NCBI RefSeq assembly: GCF_900143075.1
Contig: NZ_FRCY01000015.1
Location: 62,001-126,000 of the forward strand
Source of the DNA: Cyclobacterium lianum
Lineage (GTDB): Bacteria; Bacteroidota; Bacteroidia; Cytophagales; Cyclobacteriaceae
Direction of reading: 5' to 3'
Length of the DNA: 64,000 bases
Shown here: positions 34,857 to 43,632 of the stretch, one piece after another
Position numbering within the stretch: position 1 is the first letter of the stretch
How the letters are laid out: each line of letters starts with the position of its first letter
Program-made: the position numbers and the translations under genes
Notes under the pieces: generated by a model
The model's input: only the letters and a program-made list of their open reading frames with translations
What the model was told of the DNA's origin: nothing
Databases searched by the model: none

Positions 34857-36014
34857 ATGGATCTTGAGGCATTTTTCGAACCCATTTCGCCAGAAATCTT
34901 AACTGAAGCCTATGGTCACAATGCATTTTTTCATCACATCCATTGCCACGGGGAGAAATTTCCGGATATCAATGGCATTCAGATAGCTCTGATCGGCTTA
35001 GAAGAATACCGGGGCAGTGCAGATCCGGAATTGCCAAACAACGCGCACACAAGCAGTGAGATAAGAAAGAAGCTTTACCCGCTGAAAAAGGGTCAAAACA
35101 ATTATAATATAGCTGACCTGGGCAATCTAAAATTGGGCGTTACCAGGGAGGAGACACTTTCGCTGGTCAGTTCCATTGGGGAAATACTGCTTAAAATGGA
35201 GGTGCTCCCAATCTTCTTCGGCGGCAGCCATGACCTGGATATGGGACAGTACCTCTCCTATCAACACATGAAAAAACTGGTCAGCCTGCTTACGGTAGAC
35301 GCCAGAATGGACATGGAGGACCAGGGCAAGCCCGCTGATATTCATTCCAGGGACATCATATTGAACAAACCAAATTACATGTTCAATTATTGCCACCTTG
35401 CCTACCAGAGCTTTCTGACAGACCAGGAACTGGTGACTACATTGGAAAAGTTATATTTCGACCATGTACGCCTGGGGAAATTAAGAGATAATTTTAAGGA
35501 GGTAGAGCCGCTGATCAGGAACACTGATCTGCTGAGTTTTGACCTTTGTGCCATACACTCCTCAGATGCCCCCGGATCCATAGAGGCCCAGCCCTTTGGC
35601 CTTACCGCAGAGGAGGCCTGCCAGATTTGCTGGTTTGCCGGAATGAATGAAAAATTAAGTTCTCTGGGTCTGTATGGATACCATGCCATACTGGATGATA
35701 GCCGGTTTAAGACAGCTTCGATTATCGCCACTATGATCTGGTATTTTATCGAAGGCTTTTACCAGAGAAAAGATAGTTTATCTTTTAAAAGCACCGATTA
35801 CATCAAATATACTGTATCTTTAGACTCCAAGCCCTCAATTTTACATTTTTACAAGAGCAAGTTAAGCGGTAAGTGGTGGATGGAAATCCCAAGTAACAAA
35901 AATGAAAAATTTAAACGAGATACCATTATCCCCTGCAGTTACCAGGATTACCTTACCGCCCAGCAAGGGGAAATTCCCGAACGATGGGTCAACTCGCAAT
36001 TAAAGCTATATTGA
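34857..36014 (+). CDS. Arginase/formiminoglutamase-fold protein with altered metal site
   Basis: 385 residues of the ureohydrolase superfamily. The three manganese motifs are recognisable but changed: GGDHS appears as GGSHD (122-126), DAHxD as DARMD (148-152), and SxDxDxxDP as SFDLCAIHSSDAPG (227-240). The ligand His of the second and second Asp of the third motif are replaced by Arg and Cys, so a normal two-manganese centre cannot form. The family is widespread in Bacteroidetes and often named formimidoylglutamase; catalysis is doubtful. It starts a possible operon with the cytochrome b5-like and amino-sugar genes. Confidence 0.8.
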   Translation: MDLEAFFEPISPEILTEAYGHNAFFHHIHCHGEKFPDINGIQIALIGLEEYRGSADPELPNNAHTSSEIRKKLYPLKKGQNNYNIADLGNLKLGVTREETLSLVSSIGEILLKMEVLPIFFGGSHDLDMGQYLSYQHMKKLVSLLTVDARMDMEDQGKPADIHSRDIILNKPNYMFNYCHLAYQSFLTDQELVTTLEKLYFDHVRLGKLRDNFKEVEPLIRNTDLLSFDLCAIHSSDAPGSIEAQPFGLTAEEACQICWFAGMNEKLSSLGLYGYHAILDDSRFKTASIIATMIWYFIEGFYQRKDSLSFKSTDYIKYTVSLDSKPSILHFYKSKLSGKWWMEIPSNKNEKFKRDTIIPCSYQDYLTAQQGEIPERWVNSQLKLY

Positions 36015-36065
36015 TTTGATGCAGGTTTGGAATCAAGGCAAGATAAATTTGTAAGCTGGAAAATC

Positions 36066-36293
36066 ATGATTCAAATTTCCAAAAACCAATTGGCGCTGAG
36101 AAATGGCCAGGACAAACCCGAAGTATGGATCGCTTTCCGAGGCAAAATCTACGACCTCTCCAGCTCCCGACTCTGGAGATCCGGCAGACATTACGAGCAT
36201 TGGGCAGGCCAGGACCTCACAGCAGAGTTGGAAAACGCCCCCCACACGGCACATGTTTTTGATAAATTTGAACCAATTGGCTATCTTAAATAA
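36066..36293 (+). CDS. Small cytochrome b5-like heme-binding protein
   Basis: 75 residues with the b5 layout: VWIAFRGKIYDLSSSRLW, then the two putative axial histidines in GRHYEHWAGQDLT and PHTAHVFDKF. No signal or membrane anchor, so cytoplasmic. The frame opens at 36027, but the ATG at 36066 begins the conserved fold. Its stop codon (TAA) is directly followed by the ATG of the next gene, so it is coupled to the kinase-murQ pair. Heme binding is inferred from motif only. Confidence 0.75.
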   Translation: MIQISKNQLALRNGQDKPEVWIAFRGKIYDLSSSRLWRSGRHYEHWAGQDLTAELENAPHTAHVFDKFEPIGYLK

Positions 36294-37136
36294 ATGATTC
36301 TAATCGCAGACAGTGGTTCAAGCAAAACCGACTGGAGGGTAATCCGAAATGACGGAAACATCTCTCAGTTCAGAACAATTGGTTTCAACCCCTACTATCA
36401 GACCCAAGAAGATATGATTTCAGGGCTGAATACCCCTTATCTGCTTGAGTTGAAAGCTGAGATCAGGGAGGTATATTTTTACGGGGCGGGTTGTACTTCC
36501 ACAGCCAACAAGGAGGCCGTAAAGCAAGCCATTCAAAGCATCTTCCCAATCGATGCGATCTATGTGGATCACGACCTGATGGCTTCGGCGCGGGCCACCT
36601 GCGGGCACCAGGCGGGAATCGCCTGTATTCTGGGTACAGGCTCAAACAGTGGGGACTATGATGGAGAGCGCATTATTTCCAGCAGGCCCTCACCTGGATA
36701 TCTGCTGGGCGATGAGGGAGGCGGCGCCTATATTGGGAAGCACTTTCTCCAGGATTTTATTTATGACGACATGCCCCCGGAGATACGTACAGCAGTCCTC
36801 CGCATTTATAACCTCTCCATCTTTGAAATTCAGGATAACGTTTACAAAAAACCCTTTCCCAACCGCTACATGGCGGGGTTTTGTCAGTTTATTTCCCAGC
36901 ACAAATCCGATCCTTACTGCTACAATCTGATATATAATGCTTTCAGGGATTTCTTCCACCGGCATGTGATGCGTTATGAAAATTATCAGGACAAAAACGT
37001 TAATTTTGTTGGGTCCATCGCCTTTTACAACAACGATATCCTCAGAAAGGCAGGGGCGGATTTCAACATTCAAATCAATACCATCATTGAAACCCCGATT
37101 GCGGGGTTGACGCTCTATCACCAACAGAAAATATGA
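36294..37136 (+). CDS. N-acetylglucosamine/N-acetylmuramic acid kinase (BadF/BcrA ATPase family)
   Basis: 280 residues of the ASKHA (BadF/BadG) fold. The phosphate-1 loop ADSGSSKTDWRVI is at the N-terminus, GTGSNSGDYDG is the adenosine-side loop, and LGDEGGGAYIGKHFL is typical of GlcNAc kinases. Immediately downstream, overlapping by four bases, is murQ. That pairing suggests the enzyme phosphorylates MurNAc and/or GlcNAc from cell-wall turnover, as MurK does, and MurQ then cleaves MurNAc-6-phosphate. The exact sugar is an inference from context. Confidence 0.85.
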   Translation: MILIADSGSSKTDWRVIRNDGNISQFRTIGFNPYYQTQEDMISGLNTPYLLELKAEIREVYFYGAGCTSTANKEAVKQAIQSIFPIDAIYVDHDLMASARATCGHQAGIACILGTGSNSGDYDGERIISSRPSPGYLLGDEGGGAYIGKHFLQDFIYDDMPPEIRTAVLRIYNLSIFEIQDNVYKKPFPNRYMAGFCQFISQHKSDPYCYNLIYNAFRDFFHRHVMRYENYQDKNVNFVGSIAFYNNDILRKAGADFNIQINTIIETPIAGLTLYHQQKI

Positions 37137-37948
37137 GTACTACCGAAAGCGCATCCTATTACGACCACCTGGAAAAAATGTCGGTACGCGAATTACTGAC
37201 CAATATGAATAAGGAGGACCAAAGTGTCCCCCTCTCGGTAAATAAAGCCTTGCCCCAACTGGAGGCTTTGGTAGCTGCCATCGTGCCACGAATGGAAAAA
37301 GGAGGGCGCCTTTTTTATATTGGCGCTGGTACCAGTGGGCGCCTGGGGATCCTGGATGCTTCGGAATGTCCTCCTACCTATGGTGTCCCACACAATATGG
37401 TGGTTGGCATCATTGCCGGAGGAGACATGGCCATCAGAAAAGCTGTAGAAAATGCGGAAGACGATCAGCAGCAGGCCTGGAAGGATATTCAGGCCCATGG
37501 ATTCAACGCCTGGGATACCGTAATTGGTATCGCTGCATCGGGCACTACTCCCTATGTCATTGGGGGGGTCAAATCTGCCGGATCGGCGGGTTTGCTCACT
37601 GGCTGTATTACCTGTAATAAAGATAGTCCCCTGGCTGCGGCCAGTCAATTTCCGGTGGAAGTGGTGGTCGGGCCCGAATTCGTCACGGGAAGTACCCGAA
37701 TGAAATCCGGTACTGCCCAAAAATTATGTCTGAACATGATCTCTACAAGTGTGATGATCAAACTGGGAAAGGTCAAGGGAAATAAGATGGTCGACATGCA
37801 ACTATCCAACAAAAAACTGGTCAACAGAGGTACAAAAATGATCATGGAGGCGACCGGGCTGGACGAGACTGCAGCCAACGACCTGCTGATCAGGTATGGA
37901 TCCGTAAGAAGTGCGGTTGCTGCCCACGAACAAAACCGCGATAGCTGA
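37133..37948 (+). CDS. murQ: N-acetylmuramic acid 6-phosphate etherase
   Basis: Cleaves the lactyl ether of MurNAc-6-phosphate to give GlcNAc-6-phosphate and D-lactate in peptidoglycan recycling. The SIS-domain signature GAGTSGRLGILDASECPPTYG-type motif is present (residues about 63-83), with the catalytic Glu in the ASECPP stretch and a second active-site region GPEFVTGSTRMKSGTAQK. Length 271 aa, slightly shorter than E. coli MurQ (298). Overlaps the kinase gene by ATGA. It ends five bases before the convergent manC stop. Confidence 0.93.
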   Translation: MSTTESASYYDHLEKMSVRELLTNMNKEDQSVPLSVNKALPQLEALVAAIVPRMEKGGRLFYIGAGTSGRLGILDASECPPTYGVPHNMVVGIIAGGDMAIRKAVENAEDDQQQAWKDIQAHGFNAWDTVIGIAASGTTPYVIGGVKSAGSAGLLTGCITCNKDSPLAAASQFPVEVVVGPEFVTGSTRMKSGTAQKLCLNMISTSVMIKLGKVKGNKMVDMQLSNKKLVNRGTKMIMEATGLDETAANDLLIRYGSVRSAVAAHEQNRDS

Positions 37949-37953
37949 GTCAC

Positions 37954-39030
37954 TTACACATAATCTTCGTCTATTTTTTTGGCATCGGTGACGTAATTCC
38001 TAAACTTCTCTTCCTCACCAAGTTTACATATCAAGAGCACATTGTTGCTATCACTGATAAGGTAATCCGTCAAACCCTGGATGACCACGAGTTTGTCCTG
38101 AGGAAGATGAATATAACAATTTTCGGTATCATAGAGCAGCGCTTTGCCTTTTATGGTATTTTTTTCGCCGTCCTTTTCCGATATGTCGTATAGGTTTTGC
38201 CAGGAGCCCAGGTCTGACCAGCCAAAATCGCCCAACACCATAAATACCTTGTCTGATCTTTCCAAAATCCCATGGTCAATGGAGGTGTTTTTGATGAGGC
38301 TATAGGCCTTATTGAGAAATTCCCGCTCCTTGGCGGTACAAAAATATATTTCTCCTTCTTCAAATACCTCGGCCATTTCAGGCATGTATTCCTCAAAAGC
38401 TGAAATAATGCTTTCATTTTTCCAGACAAAAGTACCTGAATTCCAAACGAAATCGCCGCTTTCCAGAAAAGTGTTTGCTAGAGACAAATCGGGCTTTTCA
38501 GTGAAGGTTTTTACCTTTTTTACCGGATTTCCGTTTTCGTGGAAATACTGGATATACCCATAACTGGTATCCGCTCTGTTTGGTCTGATCCCAATCGTCA
38601 CCAGGTTACCTGTCTGGCTGGCACCTTCCATAGCCAGGTCCAAGGCCTCAAAAAACGCCTTTTCGTTAAAAATCAACTGGTCTGAAGGACTGATCAAAAC
38701 TTTGGCATTGGGGTTCAGTTTTTTGATCTTGTAGCTGGCGAGGGCAATAGAAGCCGCCGTATTTCGTCGGAGCGGTTCCACCAGTATTTGATGGTCTGGG
38801 ATCTCAGGCAATTGTTCTTTTACCAAACCATGGTATTTTTTATTGGTCACTACTATAAACTGGTAGGCCTCAAAAATATTTTTAAACCTGTCGAAAGTCA
38901 TCTGCAGCAATGTTCTGCCCGTACCAAGCAAATCCAGAAACTGCTTGGGCTTGTGGTGTCGGCTGACAGGCCAGAATTTGATACCGATACCCCCGGCAAG
39001 TATCACGACATATTTGTCTTTAACATCCAT
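37954..39030 (-). CDS. manC: Mannose-1-phosphate guanylyltransferase
   Basis: Makes GDP-mannose for surface polysaccharide or O-antigen. The nucleotidyltransferase signature is GGIGIKFWPVSRHHKPKQF with the GRTLLQMT pyrophosphorylase continuation; SPSDQLIF and NSGTFVWK motifs follow. At 358 aa it has only the transferase domain, without the C-terminal phosphomannose isomerase of bifunctional ManC. The ATG at 39030 is used; the longer frame reaches only a TTG. It begins two bases after the kdsD stop and is probably cotranscribed. Confidence 0.9.
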   Translation of the reverse strand: MDVKDKYVVILAGGIGIKFWPVSRHHKPKQFLDLLGTGRTLLQMTFDRFKNIFEAYQFIVVTNKKYHGLVKEQLPEIPDHQILVEPLRRNTAASIALASYKIKKLNPNAKVLISPSDQLIFNEKAFFEALDLAMEGASQTGNLVTIGIRPNRADTSYGYIQYFHENGNPVKKVKTFTEKPDLSLANTFLESGDFVWNSGTFVWKNESIISAFEEYMPEMAEVFEEGEIYFCTAKEREFLNKAYSLIKNTSIDHGILERSDKVFMVLGDFGWSDLGSWQNLYDISEKDGEKNTIKGKALLYDTENCYIHLPQDKLVVIQGLTDYLISDSNNVLLICKLGEEEKFRNYVTDAKKIDEDYV

Positions 39031-39031
39031 A

Positions 39032-40000
39032 TTAAACAATACCTTCTTTCATCAAATCATGAATATGAATAAAGCCTACTACTGTTCCTGCCGCCAGCAC
39101 TACCAATTGGGTAATGTTATGTGCTCTCATCAAACCCAAGGCGCTAACGGCATAATCATCCACTTTTATTACTTTTGGCTTGGGCGTCATGATGTCCCGC
39201 GCTTTTATCGTGGAGAGATCTGCTGCCCGTTGAAGCATTCGTCTGAGATCCCCATCAGTAATGATCCCTTTCAGTTTTCCTCTCGGATCCACTACTGCTG
39301 TGGCACCCAGTCTTTTGCTGCTGATTTCTATGATCGCATCTTTCAAAGTGGCGTCCTCTGACACGATGGGAAGCAGGGAACTGTCCATTACATCTCCTAC
39401 CCTCATGTAGAGCTTTTTGCCCAGCGCCCCACCGGGATGAAACCTGGCAAAAGATTCTGCCGAAAACCCCCTGGCACTGAGCAGGCACACGGCAAGGGCA
39501 TCACCCATGGCCATTTGGGCCGTAGTACTGGTAGTAGGCGCCAGGTTATTGGGACAAGCCTCTTCTTTAATCCCGGCATACAATACATAATCTGCCTGCT
39601 TGCCCAGGTAACTTGTTTCATCTCCGACAATCGCGATCAGCTTGCTGCCCAACTGTTTGACAAGAGGGATAAGCACCTTGATTTCCGGTGTATTGCCGCT
39701 TTTAGACACGCATATTACAAAATCTTCTTCTTTAATCATACCCAAATCTCCATGAATAGCATCGGCGGCATGCATAAACAAAGAAGGAGTACCTGTAGAA
39801 TTGAGTGTAGCCACAATTTTATTGGATACGATTGCACTTTTTCCAATTCCCGTGACTACCAGACGGCCTGAGTTCTGTAAAATATCTTCCACACAAGCCT
39901 CGAAATCTGCTCCTATATGGGGTATTAAGTCAATCAGCGCATCGGCTTCGTTTTGAAGAACATTTCTTGCCGTGGTTTTAATATTTTTTAGTAAATTCAA
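39032..40000 (-). CDS. kdsD: D-arabinose 5-phosphate isomerase (KpsF/GutQ family)
   Basis: Converts ribulose 5-phosphate to arabinose 5-phosphate for Kdo synthesis in LPS. SIS domain with TGIGKSAIVSNKIVATLNSTG and HGDLGMI; then a CBS pair (RVGDVMDSSLLPIV and ARDIMTPKPKVI). Length 322 aa is standard. No in-frame ATG occurs near the proper N-terminus: the codon at 40000 is TTG (MNLLKNIKTT as read), and a stop lies upstream, so a TTG start is likely. Divergent from recQ, which also uses a non-ATG start. Confidence 0.88.
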   Translation of the reverse strand: MNLLKNIKTTARNVLQNEADALIDLIPHIGADFEACVEDILQNSGRLVVTGIGKSAIVSNKIVATLNSTGTPSLFMHAADAIHGDLGMIKEEDFVICVSKSGNTPEIKVLIPLVKQLGSKLIAIVGDETSYLGKQADYVLYAGIKEEACPNNLAPTTSTTAQMAMGDALAVCLLSARGFSAESFARFHPGGALGKKLYMRVGDVMDSSLLPIVSEDATLKDAIIEISSKRLGATAVVDPRGKLKGIITDGDLRRMLQRAADLSTIKARDIMTPKPKVIKVDDYAVSALGLMRAHNITQLVVLAAGTVVGFIHIHDLMKEGIV

Positions 40001-40098
40001 TTTTACAGTTGTTAATTGTTAATTTTGTATAAAGGTAGGAAAGTTTTACCTTAAACTTTAATGATTGACGAAGAGCAACTCATTAAACTATTTGTCTG

Positions 40099-42276
40099 GT
40101 GGATAACGCAGTAAAAGATAATCTGAAAAATATTTTTGGTTTCAATCAGTTTAGAGGAAACCAACAGTTCATAGTAGAAAACATACTCAAAGGGAAAAAC
40201 ACATTTGTGATCATGCCTACCGGTGCAGGCAAATCACTTTGTTACCAGCTTCCCGCGGTGTCGAAGGAGGGGACAGCAATCGTCATTTCGCCATTGATCG
40301 CCTTGATGAAAAACCAGGTTGACCAACTGAACAGCTTCGGGATCAATGCTCATTTTCTCAATTCAACGCTCAGCAAAGCTGAATCCAACAGGGTAAAAGC
40401 GGAGGTCACTTCAGGCCTTACCAAACTGCTGTACGTGGCGCCTGAGTCATTGACCAAGGAGGAAAACGTGCAGTTCCTGAAAAAAGCTGACATCAGTTTT
40501 GTGGCCATTGATGAGGCACACTGTATCTCTGAGTGGGGGCATGATTTCCGGCCGGAGTACCGCAAAATAAAATCTATCATTGCTCAGATCGGCGACAAGC
40601 TCCCGGTAATTGCCCTGACCGCCACAGCTACACCCAAAGTCCAGCAGGACATACAGAGAAACCTCCAGATGGAGGAGGCCGACCTGTATAAATCTTCCTT
40701 TAACCGAACCAACCTTTACTATGAAGTTCGCCCCAAGGTAAAAAATGAAACCAAAAAGGAGATCATCAAATACATCAAGGCCCATAAAGGAAAGTCCGGT
40801 ATCATCTACTGCCTCAGCAGGAAGAAGGTGACGGAAATAGCAGACCTTTTAAAAGTAAACGGGATCAATGCAGCCCCCTACCACGCAGGACTTGACGGAC
40901 ATGTTCGGGTAAAAAATCAGGATGATTTTCTTAATGAGGAAGTGGATGTAATTGTAGCTACCATCGCATTTGGTATGGGTATAGACAAACCGGATGTCAG
41001 GTATGTGATTCATTACGATGTACCCAAGTCACTCGAAGGCTACTATCAGGAGACCGGCAGGGCGGGGCGGGATGGCCTGGAAGGACACTGCCTGATGTTT
41101 TACCGTTATGAGGATATCGTAAAGTTGGAAAAGTTCAATAAGGACAAACCTGTCAACGAACGCGAAAATGCCAAAGTACTGCTGCAGGAGATGGCAGCCT
41201 ATGCGGAAAGCTCCGTCTGCAGGAGAAGGTTTTTACTACACTATTTCGGAGAAAACCTGGGCAAAGATTGTGGGTATTGTGACAACTGTAAAAAAACAAA
41301 AGAAACCTTCGATGGACAGGAGGATATCGTTACTGTGATCAAAGCGGTCAGGGAGACCAATCAGAGGTTCAGCATGGATCATATCGTCAGCATGATCCGG
41401 GGGGAAAGAGATGAATACATAGAAAGCTACGATCACGACAAGCTCTCCACCTTCGGTTTAGGAAAAGACAAAGATGCAGTACACTGGAAGACGGTAATTC
41501 GTCAAACCATGATCTATGGCTTGTTGGATAAGGATATTGAAAATTATGGTGTCCTTTTATTGTCCGATAAAAGTGAATCTTACCTCAAGGACCCTTATCC
41601 TGTCAAGATCAGTAAGAATCATAATTTTGAAGAAATGGCTGAAAATATATCTTCCGAAGAGCTAAGCAACATGGGCACGGCTTACGATGAGAAGCTTTTT
41701 GAATTACTGAAGGCAGAAAGAAAGAAAGTAGCAAAGGCCAAAAACCTCCCTCCTTACGTCATCTTTCAGGATCCCTCGCTGGAGGAAATGGCCACTGTCT
41801 ATCCCACGACCAGGGAAGAACTCGCTCAGATTAATGGAGTTGGTCTTGGCAAAGTGAACAAATTTGGCGGCTCTTTCCTGCGCCTGATCGAAAATTATGT
41901 AGAAGAAAACGAGATCATTACCGCCTCTGATGTAGTTGTAAAAACGGCAGGCACCCGGTCCAAGGTAAAGATTACTATCATTCAGCAGATCGACAGAAAA
42001 ATTGACCTGGATGAAATCGCCAATAACCTGAATATCAGCATGGGTGAACTGCTGCATGAAATAGAACAAATCATCTACAGCGGAACAAAATTAAATATCA
42101 ACTATTACATTCAAAATATCATGGATGACGAAAGAGAAGAAATTCTCCATGACTATTTTATGACGGCCGATACTGACAAAATCCGGGAAGCCATGGCGGA
42201 ATTGGAAGATGAAGATTTTTCTGAGGAAGAAATAAGGGTGTACAGGATTAAGTTTATTTCAGATCACGCCAACTAA
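40099..42276 (+). CDS. recQ: ATP-dependent DNA helicase RecQ
   Basis: 3'-5' helicase of recombination repair. Motif I MPTGAGKSLCYQLPA near residue 38, DEAH box (VAIDEAHCISEWGHDFRPEY), GRAGRDGLEG, a zinc-binding region CRRRFLLHYFG...CGYCDNCKK, and an HRDC domain (about 545-625). The 725-aa length with an extra C-terminal segment is usual for Bacteroidetes. The start is GTG at 40099; the ATG at 40061 is out of frame. purD follows 14 bases downstream. Confidence 0.95.
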   Translation: MDNAVKDNLKNIFGFNQFRGNQQFIVENILKGKNTFVIMPTGAGKSLCYQLPAVSKEGTAIVISPLIALMKNQVDQLNSFGINAHFLNSTLSKAESNRVKAEVTSGLTKLLYVAPESLTKEENVQFLKKADISFVAIDEAHCISEWGHDFRPEYRKIKSIIAQIGDKLPVIALTATATPKVQQDIQRNLQMEEADLYKSSFNRTNLYYEVRPKVKNETKKEIIKYIKAHKGKSGIIYCLSRKKVTEIADLLKVNGINAAPYHAGLDGHVRVKNQDDFLNEEVDVIVATIAFGMGIDKPDVRYVIHYDVPKSLEGYYQETGRAGRDGLEGHCLMFYRYEDIVKLEKFNKDKPVNERENAKVLLQEMAAYAESSVCRRRFLLHYFGENLGKDCGYCDNCKKTKETFDGQEDIVTVIKAVRETNQRFSMDHIVSMIRGERDEYIESYDHDKLSTFGLGKDKDAVHWKTVIRQTMIYGLLDKDIENYGVLLLSDKSESYLKDPYPVKISKNHNFEEMAENISSEELSNMGTAYDEKLFELLKAERKKVAKAKNLPPYVIFQDPSLEEMATVYPTTREELAQINGVGLGKVNKFGGSFLRLIENYVEENEIITASDVVVKTAGTRSKVKITIIQQIDRKIDLDEIANNLNISMGELLHEIEQIIYSGTKLNINYYIQNIMDDEREEILHDYFMTADTDKIREAMAELEDEDFSEEEIRVYRIKFISDHAN

Positions 42277-42290
42277 AAGAAAAACAACAA

Positions 42291-43586
42291 ATGAACATAT
42301 TGCTCATTGGAAGCGGTGGCAGAGAACACGCATTTGCCTGGAAAATAAATCAAAGTCAACATTGTGAGAAGTTATGGATCGCACCGGGAAATGCCGGAAC
42401 AGAAGCTTTAGGGGAAAATGTTGCCCTATCCGTAAATGATTTTGAGGGAATAAAACAGTTTTGCCTGGACCATGAAGTTCACCTGCTTGTAGTAGGTCCG
42501 GAAGAGCCCCTGGTCAAAGGTTTGAGAGATTTTTTGGCACTGGATCCGAAAACTGCTCAACTACCGATAGTTGGGCCCGGTATGGCAGGTGCCCGCATGG
42601 AAGGTAGTAAAGATTTTTCCAAGGCCTTCATGAATCAGTATGGCATCCCGACTGCCTCACATGCCACCTTCACACAAGCCAGCATACAGGAAGGCATGGC
42701 TTATCTAAAGAAGCAAAAATTGCCTATCGTGCTGAAAGCAGACGGATTGGCGGCAGGCAAAGGTGTTTTGATCTGCAACAGTATTGCCGATGCTGAAAAG
42801 AACTTTTCAGACATGCTGGAAGGCGAAAAATTCGGGGCAGCCTCTTCAAAAGTAGTAATCGAAACATTCCTTGATGGGATAGAACTGTCTGTATTTGTGG
42901 CCACAGATGGAGAAAGCTACAAAATCCTCCCCGAGGCAAAGGACTATAAGCGGATAGGTGAACAGGATACAGGACCAAACACCGGCGGCATGGGTGCCAT
43001 CAGTCCGGTACCCTTTGCTGACCCGGCCTTCATGAAAAAAGTAGAAGAAAAAATCATTCAACCCACGGTTTCAGGACTGAAAGATTCCGGTATCGATTTC
43101 AGAGGCTTCCTGTTTATCGGCCTCATGAACATGGACGGAGAGCCTTTCGTGATCGAATACAACGTACGGATGGGCGATCCGGAAACTCAGGCTGTCCTGC
43201 CACGGATTGAAAGTGATTTTCTGGAATTGCTGCAGGCAATCGCCGACAAAAAATTAAACCAATATGAACTAAAAACCGCAGCAACAAGTACTGCTACTGT
43301 AGTGATGGTGGCAGGTGGGTATCCGGAGGCCTACGAAAAAGGAAAGATCATATCAGGATTGGAAAAAAATTCCGATGGGCAGGCCATCACTTTTCATGCA
43401 GGCACGAAATTATCAGCCCCGAAGACCGTTGTCACCAATGGTGGCAGGGTATTGGGGATCACAGGATTGGGAAACACCGTGGAGGATGCGATAAAGCATG
43501 CCTACGAAAGAGTAAACCAGATCAATTGGGAAAAAGTAAATTACCGAAGGGATATCGGGCAGGATATCCTCCAATTTGGAAATTGA
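42291..43586 (+). CDS. purD: Phosphoribosylamine-glycine ligase
   Basis: Second step of purine synthesis. An N-terminal domain with IGSGGREHAFAWKI, an ATP-grasp core with LPIVLKADGLAAGKGVL and EAKDYKRIGEQDTGPNTGGMG, and the EYNVRMGDPETQAV magnesium/ATP motif are all present. Length 431 aa is normal. It follows recQ by 14 bases; its end overlaps the longest frame of ricT, but the preferred ricT start lies past the stop. Confidence 0.96.
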   Translation: MNILLIGSGGREHAFAWKINQSQHCEKLWIAPGNAGTEALGENVALSVNDFEGIKQFCLDHEVHLLVVGPEEPLVKGLRDFLALDPKTAQLPIVGPGMAGARMEGSKDFSKAFMNQYGIPTASHATFTQASIQEGMAYLKKQKLPIVLKADGLAAGKGVLICNSIADAEKNFSDMLEGEKFGAASSKVVIETFLDGIELSVFVATDGESYKILPEAKDYKRIGEQDTGPNTGGMGAISPVPFADPAFMKKVEEKIIQPTVSGLKDSGIDFRGFLFIGLMNMDGEPFVIEYNVRMGDPETQAVLPRIESDFLELLQAIADKKLNQYELKTAATSTATVVMVAGGYPEAYEKGKIISGLEKNSDGQAITFHAGTKLSAPKTVVTNGGRVLGITGLGNTVEDAIKHAYERVNQINWEKVNYRRDIGQDILQFGN

Positions 43587-43632
43587 AAAACCCTTTTCAC
43601 GAGGAGGAAACTCCCTAAAATATAGATGGAAT

